From Gammaproteobacteria bacterium 45_16_T64 (GTDB lineage Bacteria > Pseudomonadota > Gammaproteobacteria > Pseudomonadales > Ketobacteraceae), in the NCBI GenBank assembly GCA_002162955.1, contig MABD01000041.1, forward strand, positions 1 through 64,000: a stretch of DNA of 64,000 nucleotides, given 5' to 3'. Position 1 is the first letter of the stretch. The number at the start of each line of letters is the position of its first letter. The position numbers were made by a program, and so were the translations under genes. A model generated the notes under the pieces. It worked only from the letters and a program-made list of their open reading frames with translations, ran no database searches and had not been told where the DNA came from. Positions 26,538 through 35,043 of this stretch are shown here, piece after piece.

Positions 26538-27389
26538 CTACCGGATCAGATCAAGAAAATCGTCGGGTGCTGGTGCCTCAAAGGTCAGACGCTTGCCAGT
26601 TTTGGGTTTCGTTATGCTTAGGCGCAATGCATGCAGCCCCATGCGAGGTCCATCAGCACCATAACGGGAGTCCCCAATCACCGGATGCCCTAACCAAGCC
26701 AAGTGAGCACGAATTTGATGTTGCCGACCTGTCTCTAGTCTAACTTCAAGTAACGACCGATCGCTTACAGTACGCTGAGTGCAATAATGCGTGATGGCTT
26801 CTTTGGCTTCCGGATGTGGACCCACATGCATCTGATATCTCTCTTCATCCAATCTCAGGGGCTGATCAATGGTACCTTGATCTGGCTTAGGACAACCGTC
26901 GACCACCGCAAGATAAATTTTGTCGGTATTTGACCACCCTGCATTAACTTCCTCACGCATCTCACGTGACGTGGCAAATAACAAAACACCCGAGGTATCG
27001 CGATCGAGCCGGTGTACCGGCCATAAACTCACCGAGCGTTTAGAGCGTGACAGCTGACTGCGAAGAATAGCAAGTGCATGACGTTTGTTTTCATCAGCCG
27101 ACGCCACAGACAATAAACCGGCCGGTTTGTTAATGGCAACAAGATCACGGTCCGAATAGAGGATCTCCAGCTGTATATTTTCACCCTTCATATTCTTAGG
27201 TGACGCCCTAACCTCAACTTCATCTCCGGATTCCAGCGAATAATCATGTTGCCTGACAAGCTGATCGTTAACCAATACACATCCTGTTTTCAACCGTTGC
27301 TTTATTTTGTTCCGAGCCCAGCCTTTAAGCTGAGCGTTGAGAAAAGTCAGTAGACCGGTCGCCTCGCTCACACGTAATTTGTCAGACAT
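26538..27389 (-). CDS. RluA-family pseudouridine synthase
   Basis: Converts uridine to pseudouridine in rRNA or tRNA. An S4-type RNA-binding domain (residues about 1-70, GWARNKIKQRLKTGCVLVNDQLV) is followed by the catalytic domain with VHRLDRDTSG, whose Asp is the active-site residue, and RLETGRQHQIRAHLAWLGHPVIGDSRYG. Length (283) is typical. The target base cannot be assigned from sequence alone. It converges with the HSL esterase gene. Confidence 0.92.
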   Translation of the reverse strand: MSDKLRVSEATGLLTFLNAQLKGWARNKIKQRLKTGCVLVNDQLVRQHDYSLESGDEVEVRASPKNMKGENIQLEILYSDRDLVAINKPAGLLSVASADENKRHALAILRSQLSRSKRSVSLWPVHRLDRDTSGVLLFATSREMREEVNAGWSNTDKIYLAVVDGCPKPDQGTIDQPLRLDEERYQMHVGPHPEAKEAITHYCTQRTVSDRSLLEVRLETGRQHQIRAHLAWLGHPVIGDSRYGADGPRMGLHALRLSITKPKTGKRLTFEAPAPDDFLDLIR

Positions 27390-27496
27390 TGCCTGTCATT
27401 CTCCTATCTGAATGCACTTGTATGATGAGCCCGAATGTAGCAAGGGTGAGTTATAAATACAACTCAAGGAATAAGGGTACCTGTCATTGAGGTTAC

Positions 27497-28114
27497 TTAC
27501 TTAAGAATACCATCATCGACTGCTTTATTAAGCTTCCCTTTCAATACATCCCAAAGTGCACTGCTTCCTTTTTCAATCCGACTGTTTAAATCAAAGACTT
27601 TCTCTTTTGGAACATTGTTATCTTTCCAACTATGACCATTACCATTCAAGTTATGCAGTAATGGGGGCACTCTATCAATAGCCTTTGCATATTTTGCATC
27701 AACCGATTCGCCCAATTCAAATTCTCGCCAAAGTGACAAATATTGATCTGATTTTCCTTCAGGCAAAATATCAAGAATTCTCTTTAATCCAGCCTCCTCC
27801 TTTTCTTTTATTTCTTGTGTCTCACTCGCATAAATAATGGTATCTCCGGCATCAATCTCGCCAAGATCATGAATCAAAAGCATCTTTATTACACGATCGA
27901 TATCAACGGGCTCGTTCGAATAGTCTTTTAGCATTAATGCCGACAAGCATACGTGCCAGCTATGCTCTGCTGAATTCTCATATCTATCCAAACCCACAGG
28001 ACGTGTTTTTCGATGGACGTTTTTGAGTTTTTCGATCTCAACCATAAACTCTAAAACATTTTCTATTGGGTTCAATGCAACCTCCAGTTTTTGGGTATTT
28101 AGCGCTGTATTCAT
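27497..28114 (-). CDS. HD-domain phosphohydrolase, YfbR/HDDC2-like
   Basis: A 205-residue HD-superfamily protein. The metal ligands are seen as ENSAEHSWHV (His), LLIHDLGEIDAGD (HD) and a later Asp in AKAIDRVPPLL. The layout and the HSWHV/HDLGEI motifs match YfbR-like 5'-deoxynucleotidases and the HDDC2 group. It probably dephosphorylates deoxynucleoside monophosphates (family knowledge). It begins a minus-strand region of loosely packed small genes. Confidence 0.82.
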   Translation of the reverse strand: MNTALNTQKLEVALNPIENVLEFMVEIEKLKNVHRKTRPVGLDRYENSAEHSWHVCLSALMLKDYSNEPVDIDRVIKMLLIHDLGEIDAGDTIIYASETQEIKEKEEAGLKRILDILPEGKSDQYLSLWREFELGESVDAKYAKAIDRVPPLLHNLNGNGHSWKDNNVPKEKVFDLNSRIEKGSSALWDVLKGKLNKAVDDGILK

Positions 28115-28232
28115 CTATAACTTAAGGATCTACTGTCTTGGTGATCTGATTTCGTCGTTTTCGATACATTTTATGAAAACCGATAATCGCCACTACGAGC
28201 AGAACAAAGAATGCCATTCTCTTATAAACTTT

Positions 28233-28506
28233 TTAACCCGCAGCCAGCCCTCTGCAAGTGAGCCACTTTGCTAATTTCTGAATAGGATCAAGCTCCAATG
28301 CTTTCCGTGACAAATCAAATGCTGCCTGATAGTCTGCTAGCTCAACACCATTTTTCATTATAAGTGCAGCAGCAGTATACTCATTCGCCGTAAGGTTTTG
28401 ATTACTGGCGAGTATCCCTTTCGCTCTTGTACGACGTACAGCATCTTCCTGAACTAACGCATCCCAATTGATTTTCCGGATCGAGCCTTCTGGCCTCAGC
28501 CTAGTA
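28233..28506 (-). pseudogene. Remnant of a gene with AALI/DxxxA-type repeat protein
   Basis: An open frame of about 90 codons without any usable start codon (closed upstream by a stop near 28507). Its product, with VQEDAVRRTRAKGILASN, TANEYTAAALIMKNG and ADYQAAFDLSRKALELD, resembles the AALI-QHG helical repeat pattern of a widespread family of unknown function (DUF6624-like), but it stops at AKWLTCRGLAAG where that family continues with a DR-L segment. Both ends are therefore missing or altered. Family recognition is by eye only. Confidence 0.45.
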
Positions 28507-28555
28507 CTCTAAAGCAACGCAACATTTTATACAATCTATCCACCATTCAATAAAA

Positions 28556-29176
28556 TCAGGTGGTAACTTTACCTGAAACCGCCAGCCCAACACCGAAGCA
28601 CACAAAGATACTGCCACTTGTCCTATTTATAGTTTTTACAACTTTTGGCGAACGTAACTTCACCCTAGCCAAATTTGCGGAAGCCCCATAGACACTATGA
28701 ATAACAACGACCAAACAACTAAATGTTAAAGAAAGCAATAAAAATTGCTCCGCATAAGCTTCATTCGGATCTATAAACTGTGGAAATAATGACATAAAGA
28801 ATAGAATTGGCTTTGGATTCAATAAGGTTATTGATAAGCCTTCTGAAAAAATATACAGACTTTTTATTCCTGCGCTTTCAGGATCTGTAATGATTATTGA
28901 TGAGGATCGCCAAGATTTAATACCTAGATAGATTAAATATAGAGCGCCTACATACTTAAGAATTGTGAATGCGAGTGCTGATGTAGACATAAAAACAGCT
29001 AAACTTGTAGCCGATATAATTGCAACTATTAACATTCCCAGGGCAACACCAAATATTCCAGAAATTGAATTGATAAAACCATATTTCAGAGAATTTCTAA
29101 TCGTTAATATAACTCCTGGTCCTGGGCTTGCAATAGTTATCGTCGCGATTGCAATATAGATCAGATACCCTTCCAT
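28556..29176 (-). CDS. LysE-family amino acid exporter
   Basis: A 206-residue inner-membrane protein with about six hydrophobic helices. The LysE/RhtB signature is present: SPGPGVILTIRNSLKYG near the first loop, a GALYLIYLGIKSW segment, and LLNPKPILFFMSLFPQF. The family exports amino acids or their derivatives; the substrate is not evident. Base composition is more AT-rich than the catabolic genes. Confidence 0.88.
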   Translation of the reverse strand: MEGYLIYIAIATITIASPGPGVILTIRNSLKYGFINSISGIFGVALGMLIVAIISATSLAVFMSTSALAFTILKYVGALYLIYLGIKSWRSSSIIITDPESAGIKSLYIFSEGLSITLLNPKPILFFMSLFPQFIDPNEAYAEQFLLLSLTFSCLVVVIHSVYGASANLARVKLRSPKVVKTINRTSGSIFVCFGVGLAVSGKVTT

Positions 29177-29225
29177 GTAACCTCCCTAGGTTAGTAACGC
29201 TTGTTTAATTTTGTGGCCTCAATTC

Positions 29226-29429
29226 TCATCGTGTTATCTTTGCCACTAGAGTCCTTTGTGCCCGTCTAAACTTATCTTCAGCTATAGGATAAGCATGATT
29301 CCCCTGGTACAGCATTGCTTCAACAAACACCTCTTTCCATTTTTGTCCACATGAGCATTCGTAGTAAGCATCGACATACCAGCTACCTCCACCTCCGATA
29401 AGAACGAAGCTAAAACCGAGACGTTCCAA
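29226..29429 (-). CDS. Possible 5'-truncated small protein with zinc-ribbon-like cysteines
   Basis: From a TTG at 29429 the frame encodes 67 residues including GGGGSWYVDAYYECSCGQKWKE. The same frame stays open upstream for 29 more codons (KCQCSFEGVRASS...) but without ATG, GTG or TTG, until a stop that coincides with the stop of the 49-residue gene. Two Cys-x-Cys pairs (KCQC and ECSC) suggest a small metal-binding unit if the whole frame is translated. It may be a gene that has lost its start. No family recognised. Confidence 0.35.
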   Translation of the reverse strand: MERLGFSFVLIGGGGSWYVDAYYECSCGQKWKEVFVEAMLYQGNHAYPIAEDKFRRAQRTLVAKITR

Positions 29430-29495
29430 ATCACCAATACTTCTAGGGTAACCCTTGCGCCGACTTGAAGCCCTAACGCCCTCGAAACTGCATTG

Positions 29496-29515
29496 ACACT
29501 TAAGTTGCTAAGTGT
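29496..29515. repeat. Short inverted repeat at a gene junction
   Basis: ACACTTA (29496-29502) and TAAGTGT (29509-29515) pair around a 6-base loop. It straddles the stop codon of the 49-residue gene and the open frame that follows. It may be a weak terminator or a trace of a recombination event. Confidence 0.35.
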
Positions 29516-29657
29516 TTACACGATCAAAGTTGTAGTCCCACAGCTCATGCCATTCCCATTGACCTGACAAATAGCGGTCCAATTCAATCAGCTGCGATCC
29601 TGTAATATTCTTAAATTTCTCTATATCGTTTTTATCTCGAGGGGTTAACTCTATCAC
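29508..29657 (-). CDS. 49-residue hypothetical protein
   Basis: A small gene starting at a GTG with GAAGG seven bases upstream, encoding a 49-residue acidic protein: MIELTPRDKNDIEKFKNITG, then QLIELDRYLSGQWEWHELW. Charged helical segments and a Trp-rich end (QWEWHELWDYNF) look like a real folded or partner-binding mini-protein. It ends at the junction with the following zinc-ribbon-like frame. I do not recognise a family and no function is proposed. Confidence 0.55.
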   Translation of the reverse strand: MIELTPRDKNDIEKFKNITGSQLIELDRYLSGQWEWHELWDYNFDRVNT

Positions 29658-29736
29658 TCAAAAACCTTCTATTCGATTGAAGTATATTTTATACACAAGC
29701 AAAGCTGCGTAATGCCATTCCAACAACATACATTTG

Positions 29737-30213
29737 TTATGCATAACTTTCTATGAAGACGAATCTATCGCTAGGATTCCACACCCAATCTGAAGATGAT
29801 CGATACCCCCTCAACCAGATAAACCCGCTATAACTCCTTAAATAGAACCCGTTAGGATAGTTGTCGTCATTTCTTATTTTCGTCGAAGCAACAGTTAAAT
29901 ATGGGCCTTCTTCCTGATTAAGATACTGAACTCTTAATTGTGGTGCCATTTCAAGGGGACATAGCGTCAACCCTTGTGAGCTTGAGGCTGCAACTATATC
30001 GTGGTATCTAGCCCCCGAGTTAAACCCTAATTCTTTTACGCTTATTCCAACCACTTCAGCAATTTTATTAGATGCAGTAGTTACGAATTCATCATCCATA
30101 AACAGTTGTGCCGAATAAGCATTCAAGCATATTTTATTATCCGATAGCAGACCAAGCAACTCTGTCTTATTGAGACCGCCAAACCCTACTTTCCACCGGT
30201 CTATTGATTTCAT
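29737..30213 (-). CDS. Conserved hypothetical protein
   Basis: A 158-residue soluble protein. Segments such as NKTELLGLLSDNKICLNAYS, VKELGFNSGARYHDIVAASSSQGL, LCPLEMAPQLRVQYLNQ and GFYLRSYSGFIWLRGYRSS have the look of a widely spread uncharacterised bacterial family (the PLE-aPqLR-QYL-Q and GFYLR-WLRGY blocks), but I cannot name it. It sits in an accessory patch of small minus-strand genes, 50 bp downstream of the next. Confidence 0.6.
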   Translation of the reverse strand: MKSIDRWKVGFGGLNKTELLGLLSDNKICLNAYSAQLFMDDEFVTTASNKIAEVVGISVKELGFNSGARYHDIVAASSSQGLTLCPLEMAPQLRVQYLNQEEGPYLTVASTKIRNDDNYPNGFYLRSYSGFIWLRGYRSSSDWVWNPSDRFVFIESYA

Positions 30214-30263
30214 TTACAATACTGCCCTCTGTACAACGGTATATCTTACACGCCTATCAGGAA

Positions 30264-30539
30264 TCACCCTCTTCTTATACGTACTACCTTCATGACTTCA
30301 AAAGTTATGCCCGCGACAACCTCCTGCTCTGAGTAATAAGTCATATTCACTCTGGCACCCTTTAAGCTCTTGTAATTACCTTTTCGCTTAAATTTAAACG
30401 GTACATCACAATCTTCTACCATCAAGCTATGTAAAATCCACTCACCCTGCTCTCGTTGAACATGAGATATAACCTTCATTAATTCAGAGTGGATAAGGTT
30501 TTGGTTTTTTTCTACTAGTTTTTTTGGATCTGATTTCAT
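30264..30539 (-). CDS. Hypothetical basic protein
   Basis: A 91-residue protein with WILHSLMVEDCDVPFKFKR and SLKGARVNMTYYSEQEVVAGI, a compact pattern suggesting a small beta-rich domain, and a high Lys/Arg content. No signal peptide. The repeated use of conserved-looking Trp, His and Gly suggests a real protein, but I do not recognise the family. It lies in the same patch of small orphan genes and may share a transcript with the 158-residue gene. Confidence 0.55.
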   Translation of the reverse strand: MKSDPKKLVEKNQNLIHSELMKVISHVQREQGEWILHSLMVEDCDVPFKFKRKGNYKSLKGARVNMTYYSEQEVVAGITFEVMKVVRIRRG

Positions 30540-30611
30540 ATTAAATAATCTTTTAATTATTAACGTAACCGATTACAGGAATCAATGCCTATTAACTATG
30601 GAAACAGGAGA

Positions 30612-31391
30612 TTAACCAAACTTCTTCTCATGCACTTGCAAGGTTTTTTCCACTTTTTTCAAGGCTACCAATATTCGATTAGCGATAGACAAAGAGCCAT
30701 TTTCTCGCCCCAGCAAAGTTTCTGAATGAGCGGCACAAAGATTTTCTGCATCACTCCATTGCTCCGCTAATTGCGCAGCCCAACGCTTGAAGTCCTTAAC
30801 TGCTCCTGCACGCTTCTCCAGCGTCTTTGGTAACGTTATGTGAAACCTGACTTCTGGCTTTTTTATCTTTCCAATCAGCCCAGGAAACCTCAGGTACATC
30901 AGCGTATCGTCGGTATGAATAGTCTTTGAAGCTTTGTGATATACCAGTACGGATGAGAAATGTAGATTTTCATTGCTGGAGATAAAGTCGACGCCAGAGG
31001 GAATTGAAAACTCGAAATCATCCGCAAACAATGCAGCACACTCGTCTGATTCGGTGAGTTCCGATTGCCAAGGCAGGTCTGGGAATTTTTCAAGATGCCG
31101 CTGCGTTCCGTAGAGCTTGGCGTTTGGATATTGCTTATGCGCTTTTTGTACATGCACTGTATGGAATGGGTGCAAATTAATAATGGCTTCAATGTCCGCT
31201 CCATTATTGCTTAGCGCGTCGATCTGCTCTTTCACCTTACCTTTCAGTGTATAGGCATCCAGAAGCACAAACTTACCGTTACCGCGCCGCACTAATGAGG
31301 CATGCGTGCCAATGTTTAAAATACCGCCGATTTTAAAGACGCCACGGATATTCCAGAAATCATCCGTAACTTGCAATACCTGGTCGTTCAT
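30612..31391 (-). CDS. Metallo-beta-lactamase-fold-like protein with altered metal motif
   Basis: A 259-residue protein whose strand pattern (FKIGGILNIGTHASLVRRGNGKFVLLDAYTLKG, then IEAIINLHPFHTVHVQKAHKQYP) resembles the start of metallo-beta-lactamase domains, with NLHPFHTVHV where HxHxDH is expected. The catalytic Asp is missing but His residues remain, and a later His occurs in CAAHSET. Activity is therefore doubtful or altered; the fold assignment is by eye. The gene stands upstream of a 436-bp noncoding stretch. Confidence 0.6.
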   Translation of the reverse strand: MNDQVLQVTDDFWNIRGVFKIGGILNIGTHASLVRRGNGKFVLLDAYTLKGKVKEQIDALSNNGADIEAIINLHPFHTVHVQKAHKQYPNAKLYGTQRHLEKFPDLPWQSELTESDECAALFADDFEFSIPSGVDFISSNENLHFSSVLVYHKASKTIHTDDTLMYLRFPGLIGKIKKPEVRFHITLPKTLEKRAGAVKDFKRWAAQLAEQWSDAENLCAAHSETLLGRENGSLSIANRILVALKKVEKTLQVHEKKFG

Positions 31392-31827
31392 TGTTCTAGT
31401 TGCCTTATTGTCAGTGCTTTCTATCGTCTAGACCCACATGGCGATGCGTATTCTGATACGCGCCTCTTTATAGGAAATTGTTAAATCTCGACCCCACGTG
31501 ACAAGCCTGTCAACACTATGGATTCTTTCCAGATGCCTAATGAGGGTACTCTATCGTCTATTTCGCTCTATTCCAACCACTTCCTTAGGTCTTGCGGGGG
31601 CTAAAATTGCCTTCCAGACATACAGCAACCCATGCTGTAAGTAATCGCAGAGTTGGGAGTGCTTCATAGGCTCCCCCCCCTCCTAAAGCAACTCGTCAAG
31701 GTACATTAGCGTGCTGCGATAGAATTGGTCATGTCGATTGAACTATTCAGTCATTGTCTCAAAAACCGCTTCAGCTCAATAATCTCATTAGCCATTTTGT
31801 GCCTTACATTGAGACTAGGAGTTAAGA
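31392..31827. other. Long intergenic region between divergent genes
   Basis: No convincing gene. It contains a short hairpin (GCGTAT-N4-ATACGC near 31444-31459) and a C8 run at 31673-31680. A 38-codon minus-strand frame (31551-31667) follows an AGGAGG-like stretch made by the C/G run; I judge it likely fortuitous. The acyl-CoA dehydrogenase promoter must lie near the right end. Confidence 0.4.
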
Positions 31828-32958
31828 ATGAAGCGAGATATTTTTGAAGAAGAGCACCTTATTTTTCGTGATGCGTTCCGTAAATTTGTCAAAGAAGAAG
31901 TGGTTCCATATACCCATCAATGGATAAAGGACGGCATCGTTGATAGAAGCGTCTGGGAAAAGGCCGGGGCTAACGGGTTTCTTGCGCCGTTTGTAGACGA
32001 AGAATACGGCGGTTTGGGTCTTAAAGATTTTCGCTACTCGTGCATCATGATAGAAGAGTTGTCTCTCGTAGGTGAGTCAGGTTTTGCCTTGAGTCTTCAC
32101 AATGACATTATCGCGCCCTATCTTGATACTTATGGCACCGACGAACAAAAGAAGCGCTGGTTACCGCGAGTGGTTTCTGGTGAGGCCATCCTGGCGATTG
32201 CCATGACAGAACCTGGAACCGGTAGTGATTTACAAGGCATTAAGACACGTTTAGAGGACAAAGGGGACCACTACATTCTTAATGGATCCAAAACATTTAT
32301 CTCTAACGGTATCTTGTCAGATATTGTCATTGTTGCCGCACAGATTGAAGGGGCTGGATTATCGCTTTGTGTGGTTGAGCGTGGTGCAGAGGGTTTTTCT
32401 CGCGGTGCAAATCTAGAGAAAATGGGTATGAAATCTCAAGACACCGCTGAGCTGTTTTTTGAGAATGTAATCGTGCCTAAAGAAAATATTCTGGGCCAGC
32501 CAGGTCAGGGATTCATCTACTTGATGCAAAAGCTCGCACAAGAGCGAATTACCTGTGCCATTGGTGCGATTGCTGGCGCACAGTTCGCGTTGGATCAAAC
32601 GTTAGAATACGTTAAAGAACGTAAGGCGTTTGGTAAGCCTATCGGCAAGTTCCAAAATACTCGATTTAAAATGGCGGAAATGAAAACAGAAATCACCATC
32701 GGCCAATCGTTTTTAGATACCTTGGTTACTCGCCACCTAAAAGGCGAAGTAACACCGGACGAAGCGTGCATGGCGAAGTACTGGACAACAGACCTACTGA
32801 ACAAGGTTGTGTATGAATGTGTTCAGTTACATGGCGGCTATGGGTTTATGATGGAATACCCCATCGCTCGCGCATATACCGATGCAAGAATTACCACAAT
32901 CTTTGCCGGTACCAATGAAATTATGAAGGAAGTGATTGGACGATCAATGGGGTTATAG
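31828..32958 (+). CDS. Acyl-CoA dehydrogenase
   Basis: An FAD enzyme of 376 residues that introduces the alpha-beta double bond in acyl-CoA. AMTEPGTGSDLQGIKT (flavin/substrate contact), YVKERKAFGKPI, CVQLHGGYGFMMEYPIARAYTDARI and the C-terminal IFAGTNEIMKEVIGR are family signatures; the catalytic base is not located at the later position in all members and I do not assign it. AGGAG is seven bases upstream of the ATG. The gene stands alone with its own terminator. It is about half identical by eye to the dehydrogenase at 43550-44692. Confidence 0.93.
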   Translation: MKRDIFEEEHLIFRDAFRKFVKEEVVPYTHQWIKDGIVDRSVWEKAGANGFLAPFVDEEYGGLGLKDFRYSCIMIEELSLVGESGFALSLHNDIIAPYLDTYGTDEQKKRWLPRVVSGEAILAIAMTEPGTGSDLQGIKTRLEDKGDHYILNGSKTFISNGILSDIVIVAAQIEGAGLSLCVVERGAEGFSRGANLEKMGMKSQDTAELFFENVIVPKENILGQPGQGFIYLMQKLAQERITCAIGAIAGAQFALDQTLEYVKERKAFGKPIGKFQNTRFKMAEMKTEITIGQSFLDTLVTRHLKGEVTPDEACMAKYWTTDLLNKVVYECVQLHGGYGFMMEYPIARAYTDARITTIFAGTNEIMKEVIGRSMGL

Positions 32959-32980
32959 AGCTACTGCGTGTAATGTCCAT

Positions 32981-33010
32981 AAAAATGGCGGAGTTATCTC
33001 CGCCATTTTT
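32981..33010 (+). terminator. Rho-independent terminator of the acyl-CoA dehydrogenase gene
   Basis: A perfect 13-bp stem (32981-32993 with 32998-33010) with a TTAT loop, an A-run before and a T-run after. Its symmetry means it can also end the convergent PEP-CTERM transcript. Confidence 0.92.
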
Positions 33011-33045
33011 TATATCTACAGATGACTACCCTAATCATCAAGAGC

Positions 33046-33711
33046 CTAACGATTAAGCGATGCGTAACGCTTTCTGGCTCGCATAAGACCTATCAGACCA
33101 AGGCTAAACAGGGCAAAACTGGAAGGCTCTGAAACAGTCACTACCGGTGCATCGGTGACATCAACTGATATATTCATACCGGTGCCGCCACCATGATCTT
33201 CCCGTAGTATCTGAAGACTATGTGCACCCGAGGCAACCCCCGCAAGGTCGATGTTATACTCATTAATATTCGAGCCACCTCCCTGCATCGCCCCAAAGAG
33301 ATAGGTGCCATCCAACCAAACATAAATACCGTTATCGACACCCAAATCAATATGGATATCGGACGCAGCACCTAATACAAAATCATACACAACGGCAGAT
33401 TCATGATTGACAGCCCAGGTATTTGGGATATTAGCAACTGCACCCCAAGAACCGCCTGTATAGTCGCCTCCCAACCAGTCGGTGCCAAATGCGGCCCCAA
33501 ATACTGTTGGCTCCGATATAGAAGGGTAGTTCGGATCTCCTTCTGAAGAATTAGCATTAGGGAAATGGCTTGGACCATAGTAATCAGCCATATCACCTAA
33601 ACTAGAATTGTATAACCCCCCCGTTGTATCGTCGATAATGACAACTGCCCAGGTGGAAGTACTTATGCTGAAAAAAACTAACGATAAAACCAATCCAAAT
33701 ATTCTGCTCAT
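33046..33711 (-). CDS. PEP-CTERM sorting domain protein
   Basis: A 221-residue secreted protein. Signal peptide cleaved near residue 22 (STWA), a Gly/Asn/Asp-rich beta region with the segment LGVDNGIYVWLDGTYLFGAMQGG, which resembles a small carbohydrate- or calcium-binding strand-turn unit, then the sorting tail SEPSSFALFSLGLIGL followed by RARKRY. An exosortase elsewhere in the genome would process it. A near-consensus sigma-54 element lies 59-73 bases upstream. Function unknown; likely an exopolysaccharide-associated surface protein. Confidence 0.86.
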   Translation of the reverse strand: MSRIFGLVLSLVFFSISTSTWAVVIIDDTTGGLYNSSLGDMADYYGPSHFPNANSSEGDPNYPSISEPTVFGAAFGTDWLGGDYTGGSWGAVANIPNTWAVNHESAVVYDFVLGAASDIHIDLGVDNGIYVWLDGTYLFGAMQGGGSNINEYNIDLAGVASGAHSLQILREDHGGGTGMNISVDVTDAPVVTVSEPSSFALFSLGLIGLMRARKRYASLNR

Positions 33712-33769
33712 GAGATTTTCCTACTCCAATGCCTAATATTTCATTAATATTTACTGCATGGAAAGGAAA

Positions 33770-33784
33770 GCAAAAAGCGTGCTA
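33770..33784 (-). promoter_or_regulatory. Sigma-54-like promoter of the second PEP-CTERM gene
   Basis: On the minus strand the sequence TAGCACGCTTTTTGC matches the -24/-12 consensus TGGCACG-N4-TTGC at all fixed positions but one (the first G of GG is A). Predicted start of transcription is near 33759, about 47 bases before the ATG. Confidence 0.55.
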
Positions 33785-33893
33785 CTTATTTTTTCTTTTG
33801 TACAATCATCGAGTTAACATTTATCACGCTAAACAGGATAGCCACATAGTAAAGTTTCTCGACGTTATGCCGTGAACGGCCAGCCATATTTGA

Positions 33894-34379
33894 TCAAATA
33901 CTATTCGAACTTGCTAGCGCTAAACAGCCCTGGGTTCGTTCAACTTCTCGCTTTACATGCTTTAGAATATTACCGATGGATTTGTTCACACTGGCATAGG
34001 TCATTCGGCCAATAAGGTCACCAATAAAAGGAATCGCCACACCATAACTGGTCACCCAACTCACATCGGTGCCATTTCCATTGGGTACAAGTTCAATCAC
34101 CCCCCGATCATGATCTAACGGTATCGAGCACTTGATAGTGCGATACTCAATACGACGCGGCGGCTCACACTTAAGCACTTCTTCCACCACGTAAGTACCT
34201 TTAAACCATCCCGCTCGACGAGCACCCACACCGTCTCGATGCTCTGTCCCTTCACGGATGAGTTTGGATGACAGAAAGCCTGGGAAGAACCTGTACGCCT
34301 CATGATCAATAAGCAACGCAAAAATAGGTTCAGGCGGCGCACTAATATGACAATTCAGATTGAAAGTGAAAGTTTGCAT
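33894..34379 (-). CDS. SRPBCC (START/Bet v1-like) protein
   Basis: A 161-residue protein of the polyketide cyclase/START superfamily: N-terminal FTFNLNCHISAPPEPIFALLIDHEAYRFFPG, a central GVGARRAGWFKGTYVVEEVLKCEPPRRIEY and GVIELVPNGNGTDVSWVTSYGVAIPF near the end, with a C-terminal helix. These domains bind hydrophobic ligands. The ligand is unknown. The gene is separate from its neighbours; the minus-strand PH-like membrane gene lies 141 bp upstream. Confidence 0.82.
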   Translation of the reverse strand: MQTFTFNLNCHISAPPEPIFALLIDHEAYRFFPGFLSSKLIREGTEHRDGVGARRAGWFKGTYVVEEVLKCEPPRRIEYRTIKCSIPLDHDRGVIELVPNGNGTDVSWVTSYGVAIPFIGDLIGRMTYASVNKSIGNILKHVKREVERTQGCLALASSNSI

Positions 34380-34520
34380 AACGTCTTACTCGACTCATAG
34401 AAGAAGAAAGGCGCATTCTAATCAATCCTTTACCGCACAACCACTCGTTATTCTTCGAATTTCATGCATTTGATGAATAGATTGAAGGTGATTAGGTTAA
34501 CAATCGAAAATTACGGCAAA

Positions 34521-34925
34521 CTAGCCTTTAGTATTGGCTGCTTTATTCGCCAGTATCTCAGTTACCAACGTTACATGGCGTTTGAGTGGAATCGATCGAA
34601 CGGTCTGGCCAACCGTCTTAACCTCCACCCCCACGACATCACCATTAATCCAAAAAGCACCCACCCACTCAATACTTGAGATATCAATGACCTCCGGAGA
34701 GCCGAACATACGATTCTTCAGGTGAATTTGATTACCTTCTTGCTTCAGCACAAAATTAAAGAAAGCACATGACCAGTAAGCACAATTCAATAGCGCAGCC
34801 ACCACAAACGATAGGACGTCAAATTGAATATCATCCGGCCAACGAAGCACCAACCGGTTAACCGGTATGATAAACAGTGAAGCACACACTAACAGATCAC
34901 TCTTATCCCAAAACCTTACATCCAT
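34521..34925 (-). CDS. Small two-helix membrane protein with beta-rich domain
   Basis: A 134-residue protein with hydrophobic helices at about 10-27 and 37-60 followed by a beta-rich part (VLKQEGNQIHLKNRMFGSPEVIDISSIEWVG...SIPLKRHVTLVTEILA). The arrangement resembles the 19483-19899 product, and both may be bacterial PH-like membrane proteins. No catalytic motif is seen. Function unknown. Confidence 0.5.
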   Translation of the reverse strand: MDVRFWDKSDLLVCASLFIIPVNRLVLRWPDDIQFDVLSFVVAALLNCAYWSCAFFNFVLKQEGNQIHLKNRMFGSPEVIDISSIEWVGAFWINGDVVGVEVKTVGQTVRSIPLKRHVTLVTEILANKAANTKG

Positions 34926-35043
34926 GATCTACCCGCTATTCCTTTAAGTGGTAATTGGCTATGCTCTTCCATGCTATGCCCCGCCAATGAGAACAACAAT
35001 AGTAACCACTCTTCATGCCACAGACAAGAATAGGAAATTTAGA

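Noticed and set aside
31551-31667. 38-codon minus-strand frame behind an AGGAGG-like stretch
   Set aside because: The ribosome-like sequence comes from a C/G homopolymer and the product has no recognisable pattern.
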